A stretch of DNA of 14,214 nucleotides. It comes from Oscillospiraceae bacterium. GTDB lineage: Bacteria; Bacillota_A; Clostridia; Oscillospirales; Oscillospiraceae. Under the pieces are notes generated by a model. It worked only from the letters and a program-made list of their open reading frames with translations, did not search any database and had not been told where the DNA came from. The stretch spans positions 1-14,214 of the forward strand of contig JAFYLN010000026.1 in the NCBI GenBank assembly GCA_017537045.1. Reading direction: 5' to 3'. A program made the translations under genes and the position numbers. This document shows positions 14,198 through 14,214 of the stretch, in pieces (position 1 is the first letter of the stretch; each line of letters opens with the position of its first letter).

Positions 14198-14214
14198 CGA
14201 GGCACTCCGATACA

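Overview
The window looks like an accessory, defence-type region of a low-to-medium GC Firmicutes chromosome. A gut Clostridia of the Oscillospiraceae/Lachnospiraceae kind is my best guess. This rests on GGAGG ribosome-binding sites, TTGACA/TATAAT promoters, the IS66 layout and the style of the proteins; no rRNA or core gene is present to place it more exactly.

Layout, left to right. Bases 1-375 hold no gene, only small hairpins. Bases 376-798 are a decayed RhuM-family gene read in three frames and still followed by its terminator. Bases 1212-2057 encode an HTH-containing protein of unknown role. At 2133-2258 a near-consensus promoter drives a short structured RNA ending in a strong intrinsic terminator; directly behind it lies a DUF3800 gene (2299-2979). 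This matches the published association of structured RNAs with DUF3800 genes. Bases 3114-5566 are a complete-looking IS66-family element with matched ends and intact tnpA and tnpB. Its transposase gene tnpC is dead: it carries a nonsense codon and a frameshifting deletion.

Bases 5876-12840 are a type I restriction-modification operon on the + strand: promoter, hsdM, a multi-pass membrane protein, hsdS, a membrane-anchored coiled-coil protein, hsdR and a bidirectional terminator. Gene junctions overlap or are separated by only 12-14 bases, so the two membrane proteins are probably co-translated with the restriction enzyme. HsdM methylates, HsdS reads DNA through two target recognition domains, and HsdR carries the nuclease and DEAH translocase. 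The roles of the two membrane proteins are unknown. hsdM also carries an in-frame copy of a widespread short palindromic repeat (peptide HCEERSDVAIS). Base composition changes abruptly inside both hsdM and hsdR.

The right edge (14138-12891, - strand) encodes an HD-domain phosphohydrolase fused to a DUF429 domain, behind a near-consensus promoter.

The most interesting items are the terminator-ended RNA in front of DUF3800, the membrane proteins embedded in the type I operon, the repeat inside hsdM and the HD-DUF429 fusion.
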